A DNA stretch of 64,000 bases, taken from positions 959,862 through 1,023,861 of the forward strand of contig JADJOA010000014.1 of NCBI GenBank assembly GCA_016714005.1. The letters are read 5' to 3'. Made by a program: the position numbers and the translations under genes. Shown here piece by piece: positions 21,907 to 33,336 of the stretch. This stretch comes from Bacteroidota bacterium (GTDB lineage: Bacteria; Bacteroidota; Bacteroidia; AKYH767-A; OLB10). A model generated the notes under the pieces. The model saw only the letters and a program-made list of their open reading frames with translations. It was not told where the DNA came from and ran no database searches. How positions within the stretch are numbered: position 1 is the first letter of the stretch; the number at the start of each line of letters is the position of its first letter.

Positions 21907-24108
21907 ATGTACACAGTAAACCGTAGGGTAATTTATTACCGGATAGTTTCTCTTTTTTATGGCTGACATTTGTTTGTCTTTTTGTAATGATGCAAGAGCG
22001 CAAAATGGCGAGGATGTTTTATCTGTTTTTGAGTATTGGGATACGCAAAACCCTTTTGAGGATTTAAAGGGTAAGCGTAAGGGTCCGTTAAAAGAATCGC
22101 AGGCTTTTAATGAGAGGCGGTTGAAAACTGCAGAAGCAACAGGCAACAACAGGGCTGTGGGAATTGCTGCAAATAACCTTGCGATAGTGTGGTTGGAGAA
22201 AGGTGATTTTGAGAAAGCGATTTTTTATGCACAAAAATCTTTACAGGCATTTGAGAGAATAAATGACCCACGAGCCGTTGCAGTTATTACCGGTGAAATA
22301 GGATACATATATGATAAACTGAATGACGATGCCAAAGCATTGACTTACTACAATGATGCACTTGCCGGGCTTGATAAAATAAAGGCGCCAAAAATTGTGG
22401 CGGCAATTGCCGGCAATCAATCCATTATTTATTTTGAAAAGAGTGATTCAGTAAATGCAAACAAATCTGTTTTGTTAGCAGGTAAAAATTTTCAGTTGGC
22501 AAATGATAAAACCGGTGAAGGGAATTTACATTTAAAGCTGGGTGAAATTTTTGTGCAGAAAAATAATTCAGTTAAAGCCATTAGAAGTTTTGAAAAAGCG
22601 CTTGTACTTTTTAAGGAAGCGCAAAACAAAAAACTTTCGGCAATTGCTAACCGCAATATGGGTATTGTTTATTTTAAAAAGGGCGATTACGAAAAAGCAT
22701 TGCAGTTTTTTGAAAAGAGCATTGCAGATGATAAGCAATTGCTGGTGCAGAAACTTATTAAAGACACGTACCTTAAAATTGTAACGGTAAGCAGTTTTAA
22801 AAAAGACTTTGAAAAAGCTGATTCCTATCACGAAAAATACCGTAACCTCAAATCAACATTAGCTGATTTGGAAAAGGTTAAAAAACAAAGCTCATCCAAC
22901 CTTGAAGAGGAAGTGGCGCAGAAGGAAAAAATTATTTTTTTACTAAGCCAGCAAAATGCCGAACAGAATAAAATTTTAACACTGCAGGATTATGAGTTAA
23001 GCCAGCAGCTTACCGCCACCGAAATAGAAAGGCAGAGTAAAGAAAAGGCATTGGAAGAATTAAGTCTTACTTCGCAACAAAAAGCGGAAAAGGAAAAGCA
23101 GGTTCAATTGCTATCAAAAGAAAAAGCATTGCAGGAATTGGAGCTTAGTAAAAAGAATTAGAGATTGAACGCCAGAATAAATTCCGCAATTATTTAATTA
23201 TTGCTGCAGTGTTTGCGGTGTTGCTTGCTTTTTCTTTATAACCGTTACCGCTATAAAAAGCGTTCGCTTGAGAGTGTAAACCGCGCACACGATCAGTTGC
23301 AGGAGGCGCACTCTCAACTAAAGGCGGCACAGCAGCAATTGATACAAAGTGAAAAAATGGCTTCGCTGGGGCAACTTACTGCAGGCATAGCTCACGAAAT
23401 ACAAAACCCACTTAATTTTGTAAATAATTTTTCGAAGCTTAGTGCAGAAAGCATTGATGAGTTTTTGAAATCGAACGATGCGCAGGAAAAGGAAGATATT
23501 ATTAGAGATATAAGAGTTAATCTTGAAAAAATTAATCACCACGGTAAACGTATTTCCGATATTGTAAAAGGAATGCTGCAACACAGCCGTAGCGATTCGG
23601 GTGAAAAAGCGGACACCAACATTAACGCACTTATAAACGATGCAGTTTTACTGGCATACCACGGCAAGCGTTCAACAGAACTTGATTTTAACTGTAGTAT
23701 TGAGGAATCGTTCGATAAAAACATCCCATCACTGAAAATTGCGCAGCAGGATTTCAGGCGCGTTATTTTAAACTTTGCCAATAACGCCTTTTATGCCGTA
23801 TATGAAAAGGAACAACAACTAAAACAAAATAATTTGCTAAACGGTTACGTGCCCACACTAAACGTAAGCACTATAAAACAAGGAAATAATGTAGCTGTTA
23901 TTTTGCGCGACAATGGCACCGGCATACCCAATGATATAAAGGATAAAATCTTTAATCCTTTCTTTACATCAAAACCCACAGGCAAAGGAACCGGCCTGGG
24001 GCTATCTATCAGTTACGACATTATCACTAAAATTCATAACGGAAAACTTACTTTTGAATCGGAAAAAACAAAGGCAGTACTTTTTTTATAACTATTCCCA
24101 TTACTTAA
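21907..24108 (+). CDS. TPR sensor histidine kinase (frameshifted)
   Basis: A hybrid of periplasmic TPR repeats and a cytoplasmic kinase. The ATG at 21907 gives a likely signal peptide, with one frame break near 21955. TPR units run from about NNRAVGIAANNLAIV to KKGDYEKALQFFEKS, then a coiled coil, then a membrane helix (YLIIAAVFAVLLAF) after a break at 23158. The kinase has H-box GIAHEIQNPLNFVNNF, G1 box RDNGTGIP and G2 box GKGTGLGLS. The last codons change frame to GSTFFITIPIT and stop at 24108. No response regulator is adjacent, so the partner is unknown. A MORN gene follows 3 bp later. Confidence 0.85.
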
Positions 24109-24111
24109 AAT

Positions 24112-25281
24112 ATGAAATCGAAATTTTTTTATTTCTTTATTTCATTGTTACTGCTGAGTGTTTCGGTTAACTATTCTCATGCACAAACCAATATTGATAA
24201 TTATACGAAGAGGGAAACAGGTTGCTTAAGTGGTAAGTGCGATAACGGGTGGGGGGTATATGTTTACACCACCGGCAACAAATACGAAGGAAGTTTTATC
24301 AATAACCAGCCAAACGGAAAGGGAACTTATTTTTTTAAAAACGGTAATCGTTACGAGGGTGATTTTTTAAACGGCAAAAAACATGGCAAAGGAATTTTTT
24401 ATTACGCAGACAGCAGCCGCTACGAAGGCGATTTTATGAATGATAAATTGGAAGGGACCGGAATTTTTAATTATGCAAGCGGCAATAAATATATTGGTGC
24501 TTTTGCCGATGGTAAAAAAAATGGCGAAGGCACTTACTTTTTTAAGGACAGCAGCCGTTACTCCGGGAATTTTAAAAATGATTTAGCTGATGGTGAAGGC
24601 AAATGGTTTTATGCCAATGGTGATTATTACGTTGGTAGCTTTACCAAAAATAAAAAGAATGGCAAGGGCATATATGTTTTTGCAGACAGCAGCAGCTACG
24701 AGGGCGATTTTGTGTTTGATATTTTTGAAGGACGCGGAGTGTTTACTTTTAGAGATGGTGGCGTGTATGTTGGCGGGTTTGATAATGATTTGTTTAACGG
24801 CAGCGGTGTTTGCTACTATGTCAATGGCGATGTGTTTGTTGGGCAGTTTAAAAATGGCGGCTACGAAGGCAATGGTAAATATATTTACGTAACAGGCGAC
24901 AGGTATGAGGGAGGGTTTTCCTCTAACACATTTAACGGTACAGGTACATATATTGATGATGATGGCACTAAAACAATTTCCACCTATGAGTTTGGAAGAA
25001 TTGTTGGAGAGAGCACTGTTATACCAGTGCCATCGGCAGCAGTTTTTACCCCTGCACCAAAAAAAGACGAACCAACAAAGCCTGCTGTTAAAAGCAGTTG
25101 TAATTTGTGCAGTGGGAAAGGTCGTATTTACCAGGCAGAGGTTAAGCGTAATCGTGTAATTACAAAAGACATTAGCAACGGCTTGGGGCCGCGTAATTTC
25201 GTTACCTACACCGTTAGCGAGGTGGTAAAGCCATCAACTAATTTTACTTGCCGTAACTGTGGCGGGTCGGGGATAAGGTAG
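24112..25281 (+). CDS. Secreted MORN-repeat protein with C-terminal CxxC motifs
   Basis: An intact 389-residue protein with a signal peptide ending YSHAQ. About ten MORN repeats (YEGDFLNGKKHGKGIFYY type) fill residues 45-290. A Pro/Lys linker leads to a tail with CNLCSGKGR and CRNCGGSG, which resemble the zinc-binding CxxCxGxG repeats of DnaJ. MORN repeats often bind lipids or proteins. It lies 3 bp after the histidine kinase, so co-transcription is likely. The target is unknown. Confidence 0.8.
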   Translation: MKSKFFYFFISLLLLSVSVNYSHAQTNIDNYTKRETGCLSGKCDNGWGVYVYTTGNKYEGSFINNQPNGKGTYFFKNGNRYEGDFLNGKKHGKGIFYYADSSRYEGDFMNDKLEGTGIFNYASGNKYIGAFADGKKNGEGTYFFKDSSRYSGNFKNDLADGEGKWFYANGDYYVGSFTKNKKNGKGIYVFADSSSYEGDFVFDIFEGRGVFTFRDGGVYVGGFDNDLFNGSGVCYYVNGDVFVGQFKNGGYEGNGKYIYVTGDRYEGGFSSNTFNGTGTYIDDDGTKTISTYEFGRIVGESTVIPVPSAAVFTPAPKKDEPTKPAVKSSCNLCSGKGRIYQAEVKRNRVITKDISNGLGPRNFVTYTVSEVVKPSTNFTCRNCGGSGIR

Positions 25282-25330
25282 TTTATAACAGTGTTTTAAT
25301 TGTTATTAATTTTCAAAGTAGCTTAACATT

Positions 25331-26116
25331 ATGAATTTTGTTATTCCTGATAATTATAATTTCTGGAACATAGGTTTTGGATTATATGTCGCCAATACTT
25401 TGCGTTATTTAATAATTGCGGGCGGAGCATTCGTAATTTTTTATGTGGTGCTTAAGCACAAATTCTCTTCAAAAAGGATACAGAAAAAGTTTCCTTCTAA
25501 TAAAGATTTTGTACGCGAAATAATTTACTCACTCCTCACCTTTGTTATTTTTTCTTTTATTGGAATTTTTATTTCGCTTTGCAAGCGCAACGGGTTCACC
25601 CTTATGTATAATGACATTAATGATTATGGCATTGTATGGTATGTTATTAGTATTATTTTAATGTTACTCTTGCACGATACCTACTTTTACTGGACACACC
25701 GACTTATGCATCATAAAAAAATATTTCCTGTTTTTCACAAAGTACATCATCTTTCCAATAATCCCTCTCCTTGGGCGGCATTTGCTTTTCATCCGTTAGA
25801 GGCAGTAATTGAAGGAGGTATTTTAATACTCATTGTTTTTATTATCCCTTCACATCTTTCAGCCATACTTATTTTTTTAGTGATTATGACGGTTATGAAT
25901 GTGATAGGACATTTAGGTTATGAATTGTATCCAAAAAACTTTTTAAAAAATTCTTTTAGCAGGTTAAACAATACCAGCACACATCATAACATGCACCATA
26001 GGCTGGTTAACTGCAATTACGGTTTGTATTTTAACTGGTGGGATAAATGGATGGGGACTAATCATAAGGACTACAACAGCGAATTTTTAAGTATTACTTC
26101 AAAAAACGAATGTTAA
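25331..26116 (+). CDS. Sterol desaturase/fatty acid hydroxylase family protein
   Basis: An integral-membrane di-iron hydroxylase of 261 residues. The His clusters are HDTYFYWTHRLMHH, HKVHH and NTSTHHNMHH, spaced as in the family. Three or four membrane helices lie around them. The family hydroxylates or desaturates lipids, sterols or carotenoids; the substrate cannot be told here. The frame is intact. Confidence 0.85.
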   Translation: MNFVIPDNYNFWNIGFGLYVANTLRYLIIAGGAFVIFYVVLKHKFSSKRIQKKFPSNKDFVREIIYSLLTFVIFSFIGIFISLCKRNGFTLMYNDINDYGIVWYVISIILMLLLHDTYFYWTHRLMHHKKIFPVFHKVHHLSNNPSPWAAFAFHPLEAVIEGGILILIVFIIPSHLSAILIFLVIMTVMNVIGHLGYELYPKNFLKNSFSRLNNTSTHHNMHHRLVNCNYGLYFNWWDKWMGTNHKDYNSEFLSITSKNEC

Positions 26117-26181
26117 AATTTAACAAACAAAAAAACTTTTTTAACCCACTAATGTTCTAAAGCAGAAATAAGTCAACAAAT

Positions 26182-26220
26182 AAAATCAGTTAAACAAAAT
26201 CAATTAAACAAAATCATTTA
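26182..26220 (+). repeat. Three 14-bp tandem repeats in a 5' leader
   Basis: AAAATCAGTTAAAC, AAAATCAATTAAAC and a partial AAAATCATTTATGA directly precede and overlap the next start codon. Confidence 0.5.
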
Positions 26221-26946
26221 TGAAAAAATCAGTTTTAAATTTATCCCAATCTCACACAAAAGAATTTTAGTGGCAAGCATGCTTGCTTTTGCTGTTTTAC
26301 AACAGGTTGCAAAAAGGATGATGACGATGATGATGCCCCAACGCCAACGCCAACTTATGGCAAGTTAATGGCAATACATGCTTCACCAGATGCGCCTGGT
26401 GTTGATTTGTTAATTGACAATGCAGTGCAAAACTCCTCTGCCTTAACTTATCCAAATAATACTTCTTATCTTCAGGTTCAAACCGGTACACGTAATGTAA
26501 AGATTAATGCAACAGGCACAAGCACTTCAGTAATAAATGCCAATTTAACTATTGAAGAAAATAAAAACTATTCTGTATTTGCCATTGATAGCCTTTCAAC
26601 TATTGAAGCTCTTGTTTTAACTGATGACTTAACAGCACCTGCAAGTGGTAAAGCGCATGTGAGGTTTGTGCATTTATCTCCTAATGCGCCTGCTGTGGAT
26701 GTGGCAACAGTAGGAGGCACTCCTATTTTTGGCAATTATTCCTTCAAACAATATTCCTCCTTTGCTCCGTTGGCTGCACCCAATACGTATAATTTGGAAG
26801 TTAGGCTTGCAGGAACTTCAACAGTTGTTTTAAATGTTCCGGGGGTAAGTTTAACAGCCGGAAAAATTTACACCATTTTCGCTAAAGGATTTGTGGGAGG
26901 AACAGGCTCACAGGCATTAGGTGCACAGATAGTTGCCAATAATTAA
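26220..26946 (+). CDS. DUF4397 lipoprotein
   Basis: Surface or periplasmic lipoprotein. The ATG at 26220 opens a signal sequence; with two small frame breaks (near 26260 and 26300) it reads LAFAVLTTGCKKDDDDDDAP, a lipobox followed by an acidic linker. The body holds two DUF4397 units, each with an HASPDAPGVDLLID or HLSPNAPAVDVATV motif and a later beta-rich part. Role unknown. A strong terminator follows. Confidence 0.75.
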
Positions 26947-26977
26947 CGACAGCAATTTAATTTATTAAATAATTCTT

Positions 26978-27017
26978 AAAGCCCGTTTCTCCACACGAGG
27001 AACGGGCTTTATTTTTT
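26978..27017 (+). terminator. Rho-independent terminator
   Basis: AAAGCCCGTT / AACGGGCTTT stem with a loop of about 12 bases, followed by ATTTTTT. It lies 32 bp after the DUF4397 gene. Confidence 0.85.
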
Positions 27018-27131
27018 ACTTATTCATTTGATATTATTACAATCATTTGTAGGATTCAAATACAGTCATTATTTTTGGTGAAGCATTTTCAATTCATAAC
27101 TCATCATTCATAATTTTTAATTCTCTTCCTC

Positions 27132-27942
27132 ATGTATTTCAGCGAAAACATAAAACTATTGCGTAAGCGTAAAAACCGCACTCAAGATGTTGTAGCGAGC
27201 GAACTTGGTTTCTCACGCTCTACTTTAAACAGCTACGAAAATGGCTCGGTGGTTAATCCTACAGTAGAGGCCCTTATTGGTTTTTCTAACTATTACAAAA
27301 TTTCTATTGACACCATGTTGCGTATTGATATGAACAAGCTGAGCGATTTAAAACTGCGCGAGCTTGAACTGGGTTATGACGATTATGTAAGAGGCAGCAA
27401 ATTGCGTGTGCTTGCTACTACAGTTGACAGCCGCAACCGCGAAAACATTGAATTGGTTCCTGTAAGAGCTAAAGCAGGGTACACTGCGGGTTACAACGAT
27501 CCGGAATATATAAGAACGTTGCCTACTTTTTCAGTTACCATTTTTATCGCCTGATAAAAAATACCGGACGTTTCAGATTAATGGAGACAGCATGTTACCC
27601 ATCCCCGATAAATCATACATAACCTGCGAGTTTGTTGAAGACTGGAACCAGGTGAAAGACGGCAATGCTTATATTGTTTTAACGGTTTTTGATGTCGTTG
27701 TTTTTAAAGTGGCATTTAATCTGCTTATATAATATATTATACTTTTTCTTCGTTCACTCAATCCAGAATACAAACCTTATGAAGTTCATTTAAACGAAAT
27801 AAAAGAAATATGGAAGTTTGTAAACTATATAAGCGCTGAAATGCCCGATGGTCATTTTCAGAATGAAAAATTGCTTAATACGGTTTCGCGTTTAGAAAAC
27901 GAAATGCAGAAAATAAAAGGAATGGTTGGGATAGTGAATTAA
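27132..27942 (+). CDS. XRE-family regulator with S24 (LexA-like) domain
   Basis: A transcriptional regulator. The N-terminal helix-turn-helix reads NIKLLRKRKNRTQDVVASEL ... STLNSYENG (residues 5-65). A C-terminal S24-type domain follows after a frame break near 27535, with FQINGDSMLPIPDKSYI (the conserved Ser-Met) and DGNAYIVLTVFDVVVFK. A further break near 27725 leads to YEVHLNEIKEIWKFVNYISA and a coiled-coil end. About 265 residues. It may be a phage-type repressor or a housekeeping regulator; no phage genes are nearby. Confidence 0.8.
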
Positions 27943-27947
27943 ACCGG

Positions 27948-29196
27948 CTATGATTTTTCTTCCCAAACCTGTGCAAGGTTAACAAGCACTTCCACGGCCT
28001 TATTCATATCCTGTACGCTTACATATTCCTGTTTGCTGTGTATTGCCATTTCGCCAGTAAAAATATTGGGGCATGGCATTCCCATAAATGAAAGTCTTGC
28101 GCCATCGGTGCCGCCTCTTATATTCATTCGCACCGGAGCAAGAAAGCTACGTTTGTAAGCTTCTTCTGCATATTCCATTACTTGCGGATTTTTGTCTAAA
28201 ACTTCTTTCATGTTCCGATACTGTTCGGTTGCTTTTACTTCGTAACGGCTCCCTAAATATTTTGCAATGGCTTTTTTTGCAAGTTCCTCCAAAATATTTT
28301 TATAATCGCGTAATTTGGAAGAAGTAAAATCGCGCAATATAAATTTAGCTTCTGCTTCTTCAAGTCCTCCACTAATTGCAACAGGGTGTACAAAACCTTC
28401 ATAGCCTTCTGTTGTTTCGGGGCTAAGGTTGTGTTCAGGCAATAATGTAAGAAAATATGCAAGCACTTTTTGTGCATTTACCATTTTATCTTTTGCATAA
28501 CCTGGATGAGCACTTACGCCAAAAATTTTTACTGAGCAAGCATCAGCGGAAAAATTTTCTCCTTCTAGAGTAGCACGCTCACCGCCATCCAATGTGTAAC
28601 CAAACTGTGCGCCTAATTTTTTCATGTCAACTTTATTTACCCCTCTGCCAATTTCCTCGTCAGGAGTAAATAGAATTTTTATACTGCCATGTTTAACGGC
28701 AGGGTTGGTTAAAATGTACTGAACAAAATCCATAATAATGGCAATTCCTGCTTTATCGTCAGCGCCAAGCAGAGTTAGGCCTGATGCGGTAATTATATCA
28801 TCGCCAATTCTTTCTTTTAAATAGGGTGATCTTTTTTGAAATAACAATAGTGTTATCATCAGGCAAAACAATATCACTACCATCCCATTTAGTGTGAATA
28901 ATAGGTTTAACGTTGGTGCCGCTACAATCGGGAGCAGTATCTACGTGAGAACAAAAACAAATTACAGGAACTGTTTTATGGCTGTTGCTTTTAATTGTTG
29001 CATATACGTAACCATGTTCATCAGTATGTGCATCGGTTACGCCTAAAGCAACCAATTCTTTTGCGAGCAAAGCGCTTAAATCTTTTTGCTTAAAGCTACT
29101 GGGTTGTGTATTAGAGTTGGGGTCGGCAGTAGTATCAATTTGCACATATCGTATTAAGCGCTCTGCGGTTGAGTGCTGGTAGTTTGAAAGACTCAT
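27948..29196 (-). CDS. pepT: Peptidase T (tripeptide aminopeptidase)
   Basis: A cytosolic M20B zinc aminopeptidase that releases N-terminal residues from tripeptides. Metal-site motifs are CFCSHVDTAPD, GADDKAGIAIIM and FTPDEEIGRG, with AIHSKQEYVS near the end. One frame break near 28835 (in SPYLKERIGDDII) splits the N-terminal third. About 415 residues, normal for PepT. It lies just after an NtrC-type regulator on the same strand. Confidence 0.9.
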
Positions 29197-29214
29197 TTTT
29201 TTATCACTTATATA

Positions 29215-30377
29215 TTAACGGGGCATGGCAACAAAATTTACCACATCATCTTTTGTAATTGTTTTGCCGCCAAGTATGACCAAGCGCTCTACAACATTAC
29301 GAAGTTCGCGAATGTTTCCTGTCCAAGATTGCTTTTGTAATTCGGCAGTTGCAGCATCTTCTATTCCTTTAACCGGCATTTTATAATCATCACACACATC
29401 CTTTAAAAAGTATTTTACCAATTGCGGAATATCTTCTTTACGGTTATCAAGCGATGGAACCTGAATTAATATCACACTCAAACGATGGTATAAATCTTCG
29501 CGGAAATTATTTTTTTCTATTTCAGATTTAAGATCTTTGTTAGTAGCGGCAAGAATGCGAACGTCCACATTAAAATCCTTATCGCCACCCACACGCGTAA
29601 TTTTATTTTCCTGTAATGCACGCAACACCTTAGCTTGTGCACTAAGGCTCATGTCCCCAATTTCATCTAAAAACAAGGTACCTCCGTTTGCAGATTCAAA
29701 CTTGCCTATGCGTTGTTTAATTGCTGAAGTGAATGCGCCTTTTTCGTGCCCAAACAATTCGCTCTCTATCAATTCAGAAGGAATGGCCGCACAGTTTACT
29801 TCTACTAAAGGCTGGTCAGCACGGTTGCTTTTTTCATGTATCCAGCGTGCCACAAGCTCTTTGCCTGTGCCGTTGCTACCTGTAATTAAAACACGCGCAT
29901 CGGTAGGAGCTACGCGATCAATCATGTCTTTAATTTTTTTCATTCCCTCACCCTCACCAATCATTTCGGTGGTTTTATTGATTTTGCGCTTTAATGTTTT
30001 AGTTTCTTTAACTAATGATGACCTGTCCATAGCATTGCGCAACGTAATTAAAATACGGTTGAGGTCAAGCGGTTTAGGAATAAAATCGAAAGCGCCTTTT
30101 TTATCGCTTCCACAGCAGTGTCAATAGTGCCATGGCCACTAATCATTACTACAGGTGTATCGGGTGCAATCTGCTGTAGTTTATCAAGCACTTCCATGCC
30201 ATCCATGCGCGGCATTTTTATGTCTGAAAAAATTATATCGTATTTTTCTTTTTCGGCAAGTTTAGTGCCCTCTATACCATCAGGTGCCTCATCCACTTTA
30301 TATTTTTCGTACTCTAAAATTTCTTTTAAAGAGTTGCGAATACTTTTCTCATCATCAATAATTAAAATTCTGCCCAT
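29215..30377 (-). CDS. NtrC-like response regulator without a DNA-binding domain
   Basis: An N-terminal receiver domain (ILIIDDEKSIRNS, phosphoacceptor Asp in IIFSDIKMPRMDG) followed by a sigma-54-type AAA+ domain: Walker A GSNGTGKE, Walker B GGTLFLDEIGD, and GAFTSA in place of GAFTGA. The frame breaks near 30095; rejoined it reads KKGAFDFIPKPLDLNRIL. The protein ends at DDVVNFVAMPR shortly after the AAA+ lid, so the usual Fis-type helix-turn-helix is missing. About 390 residues. It may regulate by protein contact. Confidence 0.85.
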
Positions 30378-30538
30378 GTGGTTTTTCTGTTATTAAAATT
30401 TGTTGCGCGAATCTACAAACAGAAAATCTCAGACACAAAACAGTTTGTTCCAAATTTTGTATTGCCTTACTTTAGTTGATTCTGTAAAAAAGAACTGCTT
30501 TTTTATTATTTATGCTCCATACAAATTTGAAAATAACT

Positions 30539-30996
30539 ATGTCTTTAAAAAGAAAATACTAATTGGCATTGTAGCGTTGCTTGGTGTAATACAGTTTATA
30601 AAACCAGAGCGCAATGAAGGAGAGGTGTTTGGCATAAACCATATTTCAAATGTTATTACAGTTCCTGCAGATGTAAGTAAAATATTGGTAGTGTCATGCA
30701 ACGATTGCCATTCTAACCAAACTTATTACCCGTGGTATGCTAATATACAGCCTTTAGCATGGTGGCTTGCCGGGCATGTTAATGATGGAAAGAAACATTT
30801 GAATTTTTCGGAGTTTGCAACATACAGCGCAAAAAAGCAAAACCATAAAATGGAGGAAATTGCTGAGATGATTGAAAAGCACGAGATGCCTTTAGGTTCT
30901 TATACATTGGTGCATACAGATGCTGTTTTAAATGCCGAACAGCAAAGGATATTGATAGATTGGGCAAAAGCAAATTATAAGCCCGGAATTGAGTAG
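30539..30996 (+). CDS. Haem-binding domain protein (cytochrome-like)
   Basis: A 150-residue membrane-anchored protein of the haem-binding domain family. The start at 30539 gives MSLKK followed, after a missing A in an A run, by a membrane helix (ILIGIVALLGVIQF). The haem-binding CNDCHS lies in VVSCNDCHSNQTYYPWYANI, followed by WWLAGHVNDGKKHLNFSEF, the family pattern. It is probably a periplasmic one-haem electron carrier. Confidence 0.8.
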
Positions 30997-31036
30997 TATG
31001 TAAATCTGTTTGTGTAAGTTGAAGTAAAAATTTTCT

Positions 31037-31699
31037 ATGAATAAAAAGCTGTATAATTCATATACTGACGAGGATAAAATTCTTTTACGCAAGCATTTAG
31101 TGGTAGAAGCATTTAGAGTTAGGCGTGAGTTGAACAGACCACCCCTTCCCAATGAATTAATGGCCGGGAGAAATTATAGGCAAACACCCTACTCAATGGT
31201 TTTTGGTACTTACGAGGATTTTTATAAAACAATGTCCTTTGATTTTTTTAAGTATGCCTCCGGAGAAAAACTTACTGAGGAGGAGCTTATAAAAATTATT
31301 AAGAAAGTTTGCCGCGTCCTGGGAACTACACCTTCCATGAAACAATTTGAGTTAATGAGTTCGCTCAATTTGGGAGATATAAAAAAGCATTTTAGAAATT
31401 TTGGAAGAGCCGTTGCCGCTGCCGACCCCGATGTAAAACGCATACGAAGCGCACACTTTACCAGAGAAAAACTTTTGCAGATATTAATACAAATTGAGCG
31501 CAAGACAAAACGACTTCCCCAAAAAAATGACATACATAAACTGGGAGTGCCTACCCTTCGTTTTTACAGAAAAAAATTTGGATCCTTTAGAAAAGCGTTA
31601 ATTGAAGCAGGATTTGAAATACCAGAAAAAACGCATCCTCAAAACATTCACCAAAGACGTAAAAAGCGATTAAAGAAAATGCTTGCTGAAATGAAATAG
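31037..31699 (+). CDS. Homing-endonuclease-associated (HNH) repeat protein
   Basis: A 220-residue basic protein made of repeats of the type found beside HNH homing endonucleases. Units read PYSMVFGTYEDFYKTM, LGDIKKHFRNFGRAV and RFYRKKFGSFRKALIEAGFE, each preceded by a helix with PPLPNEL, TPSMKQFE or LPQKNDIHK. No HNH nuclease motif is present. The repeats are thought to bind DNA, so it may be a stand-alone DNA-binding protein. The frame is intact. Confidence 0.65.
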   Translation: MNKKLYNSYTDEDKILLRKHLVVEAFRVRRELNRPPLPNELMAGRNYRQTPYSMVFGTYEDFYKTMSFDFFKYASGEKLTEEELIKIIKKVCRVLGTTPSMKQFELMSSLNLGDIKKHFRNFGRAVAAADPDVKRIRSAHFTREKLLQILIQIERKTKRLPQKNDIHKLGVPTLRFYRKKFGSFRKALIEAGFEIPEKTHPQNIHQRRKKRLKKMLAEMK

Positions 31700-31797
31700 G
31701 ATAGCGGATAATTACTTTAAGTTTTTAATCTCCCTCAAAAGGAGGCCTTTTTAAAAAAACGCTTTTGAACTAAACTATTTTGACATAATTTTACCCA

Positions 31798-33321
31798 ATG
31801 CCATTGGTAAATTCTATACTCAGCTGGATAATGAAAAAGCGTATTCATCAAATTGAGCTTTTTATGAAATACCCATGCGATGTGCAAGAAGAATTGTTAA
31901 GCCGATTGGTAACACTTGCACGCTTTACTGAGTATGGCAAACAATATGACTTTAGTACTATTGAAAGTTATTCTGATTTTAAAAGCCGTGTGCCTGTTAA
32001 TGACTACGAATCATTGAAGGATTTGATAAGTCGTACTATGCATGGCGAACAAAATTTGCTGTGGCATAGCGATATAAAATGGTTTGCCAAATCAAGCGGC
32101 ACAACAAGTGATAAAAGTAAGTTTATTCCGGTAAGTGAGGAATCTTTGGAGGACTGTAATTTTAAGGGCGGAAAAGATTTGTTGTCAATTTACTGTAGCA
32201 ATTATCCAGACACACAAGTGTTTGGAGGCAAGTTGCTAACTTTAGGTGGCAGCCACAGCATTAACACTTTTAATCATGATTCCTATTCGGGAGATTTATC
32301 AGCAATTCTTATTCAAAATCTTCCGTTATGGATTCAGGTAATGCGCACCCCCGATATTTCTATAGCGCTTATGGATGAGTGGGAAGAAAAAATTGAAAAA
32401 GTAGCACGGCTAACGGTTAGCGAAAACGTGACAAACATGTCGGGAGTTCCATCCTGGACGCTTGTATTGCTTAAGCGTGTGCTTGAAATAACTGGTAAGA
32501 AAAACATCACCGAAATATGGCCCAATATGGAATTGTTTGTGCATGGTGCCGTTAGTTTTACTCCATACAAATCGCAGTTTGAAAAAGTTATTGGAAAAAA
32601 ATTAATTATTTAGAAACATATAATGCCTCTGAGGGATTTTTTGGCATTCAGGATTTAAGGGAATCAGACGAGATGCTGCTGATGCTTGATTATGGTATTT
32701 TTATGAGTTTATACCAATGGATGAGATTGAAAAGGAATTTCCGAAAACGCTGTCCTTAGCCGAAGTGGAACTAAATAAAAATTACGCTATTGTAATTACT
32801 ACCAATGCCGGCTTGTGGCGTTATAAGATTGGTGATACTGTTTCGTTTACATCTCTTAACCCTTACCGTATTAAAATTACAGGTAGAACCGCCCATTTTA
32901 TAAATGCTTTTGGCGAAGAATTAATTGTAGATAATGCAGATAAGGCAATAGTTGCAGCAAGCATCCTTACAAATTCGCATGTGCGTGAGTACACTGCTGC
33001 TCCTATTTATTTTTCGGATGATAATAATGGCGCTCATGAATGGTTGATAGAGTTTGATAAAGAGCCTGAAGACATTATAATGTTTACACAAGCATTGGAT
33101 GAGGAGCTAAAAAAAATAAACTCGGATTATGAAGCCAAGCGCTATAAGAATATGACGCTTAGGATGCCCGTAGTAAGAAAAATAGAATCAAATTCTTTTA
33201 TGAGTGGCTGAGAATAAACAATAAACTTGGTGGGCAGCACAAGATACCACGCTTAGCCAACAATAGAAGGTATGTAGATGAACTTTTAAATTTAACCGGA
33301 ACTCAGCAAACGGTTATTTAA
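31798..33321 (+). CDS. GH3-family acyl-adenylate protein
   Basis: A member of the GH3 (auxin-responsive) superfamily, which adenylates a carboxylate and joins it to an amine; substrates of bacterial members are mostly unknown. ATP-binding motif SSGTTSDKSKFIPVS is at about residue 100. The frame breaks near 32605 (into YLETYNASEGFFGIQD), near 32705 and near 33200; rejoined, the C-terminal part has TTNAGLWRYKIGDTVSF and ends NLTGTQQTVI at 33321. About 505 residues, normal for the family. Confidence 0.85.
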
Positions 33322-33336
33322 TATCTTGAAAATTTT

